This document shows, in pieces, positions 61,763 to 64,000 of a stretch of DNA of 64,000 nt. Every line of letters starts with the position of its first letter. Within the stretch, counting starts at the first letter, position 1. The notes under the pieces were generated by a model that saw only the letters and a list, made by a program, of their open reading frames with translations, was not told the DNA's origin and ran no database searches. The stretch is from positions 130,311-194,310 of the forward strand of contig JBMOQW010000029.1 in NCBI GenBank assembly GCA_049322515.1, in the 5' to 3' direction. The translations under genes and the position numbers were made by a program. Source of the DNA: Parasulfuritortus sp049322515 (GTDB lineage: Bacteria; Pseudomonadota; Gammaproteobacteria; Burkholderiales; Thiobacillaceae).

Positions 61763-64000
61763 TCAATTGCGTCGGCACAGGCCCCGCATTTCGCACCGCG
61801 CGCAGACCGCCTCGACACCGTGCGCCGGCAAGGGCGCACCCTCGACGACGCGGCCGAGCACCGTGCGCATGCGCGCAGCCTCGCGTGCGGCCGCCTCGGA
61901 CAACGGCCACGCCGGCACAACGGCCGTCACCGGGTCGTCGTCCAGGGCCACCAGGGCCGCCTGGGTCGCGCCGGTGAGCAGGCCATAGACATTGAGTTGC
62001 ACATACTCGCCCGGTTGCTTCAGACGATGGCGCGCCATGGCCCGAGTTTGCGTCTTGTAGTCCAGCACGGCGATGCCTTCGGGGCCGGCATCGACCCGGT
62101 CGACCCGGCCGTGCAGGTGCACCGTGACGTTCTCGCGAATCTGGAGGTCGTGCTCAAAGACGACTTCGCTGCCCTGCCAGCGCCAGCCCTGCGCCGCCCA
62201 GTCCAGCGCCCAATCGAGATAGGCCGCCTGGTGTTGTCGCCAGCGCGCGTGCCAGGCATGGGCCCAGGCGTCGTCCCGTTCCCGGACCGCGAACACCTCG
62301 GCACTGATCTCCGCCAGTGCCGTCAGGAGCGCTGCCGGGCTCAGCCCGCCCAGGTCCGGAAATCGGGCATGGAAGACCTTCAGGCACTGGTGCACCCGTT
62401 CGCCGTAATCCACCTTGCGCATCGTTTCCTCGACCTGGCCGGGTGACGCCAGCGCCAAACCGTAGCGGGCAAAGAACCGGTATGGACAAGCCACCATGTC
62501 CTGCCAGGCACTGGCGGTCAGCCGGGCTGGCAGTCGACGCAGGCTGGCCGCCGCGGGGGCGCCGGCTGGCCCGCCAACCCCCGAGGGCAGCTGCGCGTCG
62601 AGCCGCTCGACCGGGACGATGCCGGTGACCAGGGCATGGAAGTGCACCAGGCGCGCCACCCAGGGGCTCTCGGCATTGGGCTCCCCACCCCGCCAGGTCT
62701 GCCAGGCCAGGGTCGCCTGGCCGGCACGGGCCAGGACATCGACCAGCACATCGAGCGTTTCAGCCTGGCGCGCTTCCTGGCCGGGCAAGCCCAATTCCAG
62801 GCGGACGGCCTCATTGAACACGCCCGGCTCGGCTCGGGCCGGGAAATGGCCCGCGTCGGCGCCCAGCAAGAGGACCATGTCGAGTGCACGCAGGCGCAGG
62901 GCGGCCAGGTGGGTCAGGCAGACCGGACTGTCGATCTCGTCGGCGACATAGGTGGCCCGGTCCAGCTGCAGGGTCAACCAGGCCCGCCAGGACGACAGGT
63001 CGTGCCGACTCCGGTCGGGCGCCAGTTCGTCGGCCTGGCCTCGCAACCAGTCGAGCAGTTGGCGGCCGGCCGGATCAGCGCGCAGCGCGACCAGCGCGCC
63101 CAAGGCATCGAGGCTCGTGAACAGCGCTGTCACCCAGCCGGACAGGGTCTTCCGGGCACCCGCCTGGAACAGCGTGGCCGCGTGTGCCAGGCGGGCCAGC
63201 CTGGGCGCGATGGCCGGCGCCTCGGCCTCGGCCAGGCGGCGCAGCCGGGCCAATCCGCCGCCCAGCCGGTGCCGGGCCAGGACCTCGGCGAATGCGGCCA
63301 CCGCGGCGTCGCGTGACGCCGCCGGTTCATCCGCGAACACGAACGGGGACTTGAGCAGATCGAGCAAGTCTCGGTGGTAAAAATCATCCTGCACCAGGCA
63401 CAGCCAGCGCTCGACCACATGGCTGACGCTGGTGGTCGCGAAGGTCCAGCCGGTTTCATCGCGGACCAGGATCTGGTCTCGCTCCAACACCGCACGCAGG
63501 CGTCGGGCGGCAAGCCGGTCGAGGGCCACCACGGCCACCTGGCGCGCGCCCCGGGCCAAGGCTTCACGGATCCGGCGCGCACAGGCCAGGGCCAGGGTTT
63601 CCAGGTCGGCGGCTGCGAGGTAGTCGACTGGCGGCGGCGGTAGCGCACGCAACGCGCGTGCCCGTGCCGCCATGGACCCGGCCTCCGGGTCCGGCCGGAG
63701 CGCCGCCACCAGCCAGGCCAGGCGTTCCGGCGCCGGCGGCGGGCAGGGCAGTTCGCACAAGCCCGGGTGGCGCCGGCAATCCTCCAGGAAGCGCCGTTCC
63801 ATCCGGCTCGTCGGCGCCAGTCCCAGGGCATAGACCGGGCCCGGCACCGATGCGCGCCAGGCCGCCAGCGCCTGGGCAGCGCCGGCCCGGCGCCCCGGAC
63901 CGGCTTCGTGGAAAGCTCGCCAGAGTGCGAACACCAATTCCGCCTCTCGGGTCAGGGGGCGCCCCAGGACCCGCCGGGGGGGGGGGGGGGGGGGCGCGGC
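61763..64000 (-). CDS. AddB/RecB-like PD-(D/E)XK nuclease, 5' truncated
   Basis: The last about 745 codons of a helicase-nuclease-like protein. The coding frame stays open past the TTG at 63937 to the window edge (LTREAELVFALWRAFH reads on), so the start is missing. The C-terminal nuclease domain has GRVDRVDAG...IAVLDYKTQ (catalytic Asp and Lys) and iron-sulfur cysteines ACPYRFF and CARCEMRGLC, an AddB-type Fe-S staple. The N-terminal part looks like an inactivated helicase fold. AddAB-type proteins process double-strand breaks; the AddA partner is not visible. The outermost 25 bases contain a 19-G run, which casts doubt on that part of the sequence. Confidence 0.82.
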   Translation of the reverse strand, partial: AAPPPPPPRRVLGRPLTREAELVFALWRAFHEAGPGRRAGAAQALAAWRASVPGPVYALGLAPTSRMERRFLEDCRRHPGLCELPCPPPAPERLAWLVAALRPDPEAGSMAARARALRALPPPPVDYLAAADLETLALACARRIREALARGARQVAVVALDRLAARRLRAVLERDQILVRDETGWTFATTSVSHVVERWLCLVQDDFYHRDLLDLLKSPFVFADEPAASRDAAVAAFAEVLARHRLGGGLARLRRLAEAEAPAIAPRLARLAHAATLFQAGARKTLSGWVTALFTSLDALGALVALRADPAGRQLLDWLRGQADELAPDRSRHDLSSWRAWLTLQLDRATYVADEIDSPVCLTHLAALRLRALDMVLLLGADAGHFPARAEPGVFNEAVRLELGLPGQEARQAETLDVLVDVLARAGQATLAWQTWRGGEPNAESPWVARLVHFHALVTGIVPVERLDAQLPSGVGGPAGAPAAASLRRLPARLTASAWQDMVACPYRFFARYGLALASPGQVEETMRKVDYGERVHQCLKVFHARFPDLGGLSPAALLTALAEISAEVFAVRERDDAWAHAWHARWRQHQAAYLDWALDWAAQGWRWQGSEVVFEHDLQIRENVTVHLHGRVDRVDAGPEGIAVLDYKTQTRAMARHRLKQPGEYVQLNVYGLLTGATQAALVALDDDPVTAVVPAWPLSEAAAREAARMRTVLGRVVEGAPLPAHGVEAVCARCEMRGLCRRN
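63976..63994. repeat. 19-base G homopolymer
   Basis: Nineteen consecutive Gs (63976-63994) lie six bases from the window end, inside the presumed coding frame of the AddB-like gene. Such a run would encode poly-proline or shift frame and is common as a sequencing or assembly artefact at contig ends. Confidence 0.8.

Overview
This is a compact, GC-rich chromosomal window (about 60 genes, no intergenic gap above 300 bases, no rRNA, tRNA, CRISPR array or insertion sequence seen). The gene families and gene order point to a betaproteobacterium: proS followed by a lytic transglycosylase, rppH, hda, ubiJ-ubiB, a mrp-dcd-decarboxylase block, an AlgP/histone-H1-like protein, PEP-CTERM proteins and a Ralstonia-type NAD-coupled hydrogenase. 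A respiratory, possibly hydrogen-oxidising autotroph related to Thiobacillaceae or neighbouring families is my inference; no marker here fixes the genus.

Layout. 1-5.1 kb: end of an unknown gene, a Lys/Ala/Pro repeat protein and a two-gene RND efflux operon. 5.2-12.2 kb: thioredoxin, a BCS1-like AAA ATPase, TruC, YaeQ, a glycosyltransferase-like protein, Hda, MtnA and a diguanylate cyclase. 12.2-22.3 kb: UbiJ-UbiB, a FadL porin, a sodium:solute symporter, two PEP-CTERM proteins behind an apparent sigma-54 promoter, a DHH phosphoesterase, a VanZ-like protein, AroK and DciA. 22.4-32.9 kb: SecA, a small cluster with a pterin dehydratase, a cysteine-rich protein and a flavoprotein, then a basic amino-acid decarboxylase, Dcd, Mrp, a CBS protein and RppH.

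32.9-42.7 kb looks like an accessory block, because it separates rppH from proS, which are neighbours in many Betaproteobacteria. It holds a 904-aa winged-helix/ATPase/TPR regulator, a TetR/VOC divergent pair with a clear palindromic operator, a coupled cluster of unknown envelope proteins (secreted protein, discoidin-like plus OmpA protein, lipoprotein), a cupin, a cytochrome c and a spermidine-synthase-like protein. A 33-base element with an 11-base internal period occurs upstream of both the envelope cluster and the cytochrome gene (27 of 33 positions identical), suggesting one regulon.

42.7-64 kb: proS, a transglycosylase, rpmE, a GT-C membrane protein, mobA, the hydrogenase operon hoxFUYH plus its protease, a second DHH phosphoesterase, the glutamate synthase genes gltB and gltD with a PIN-toxin/antitoxin pair wedged between them, metY, and a 5'-truncated AddB-like nuclease that ends in a 19-G homopolymer at the window edge.
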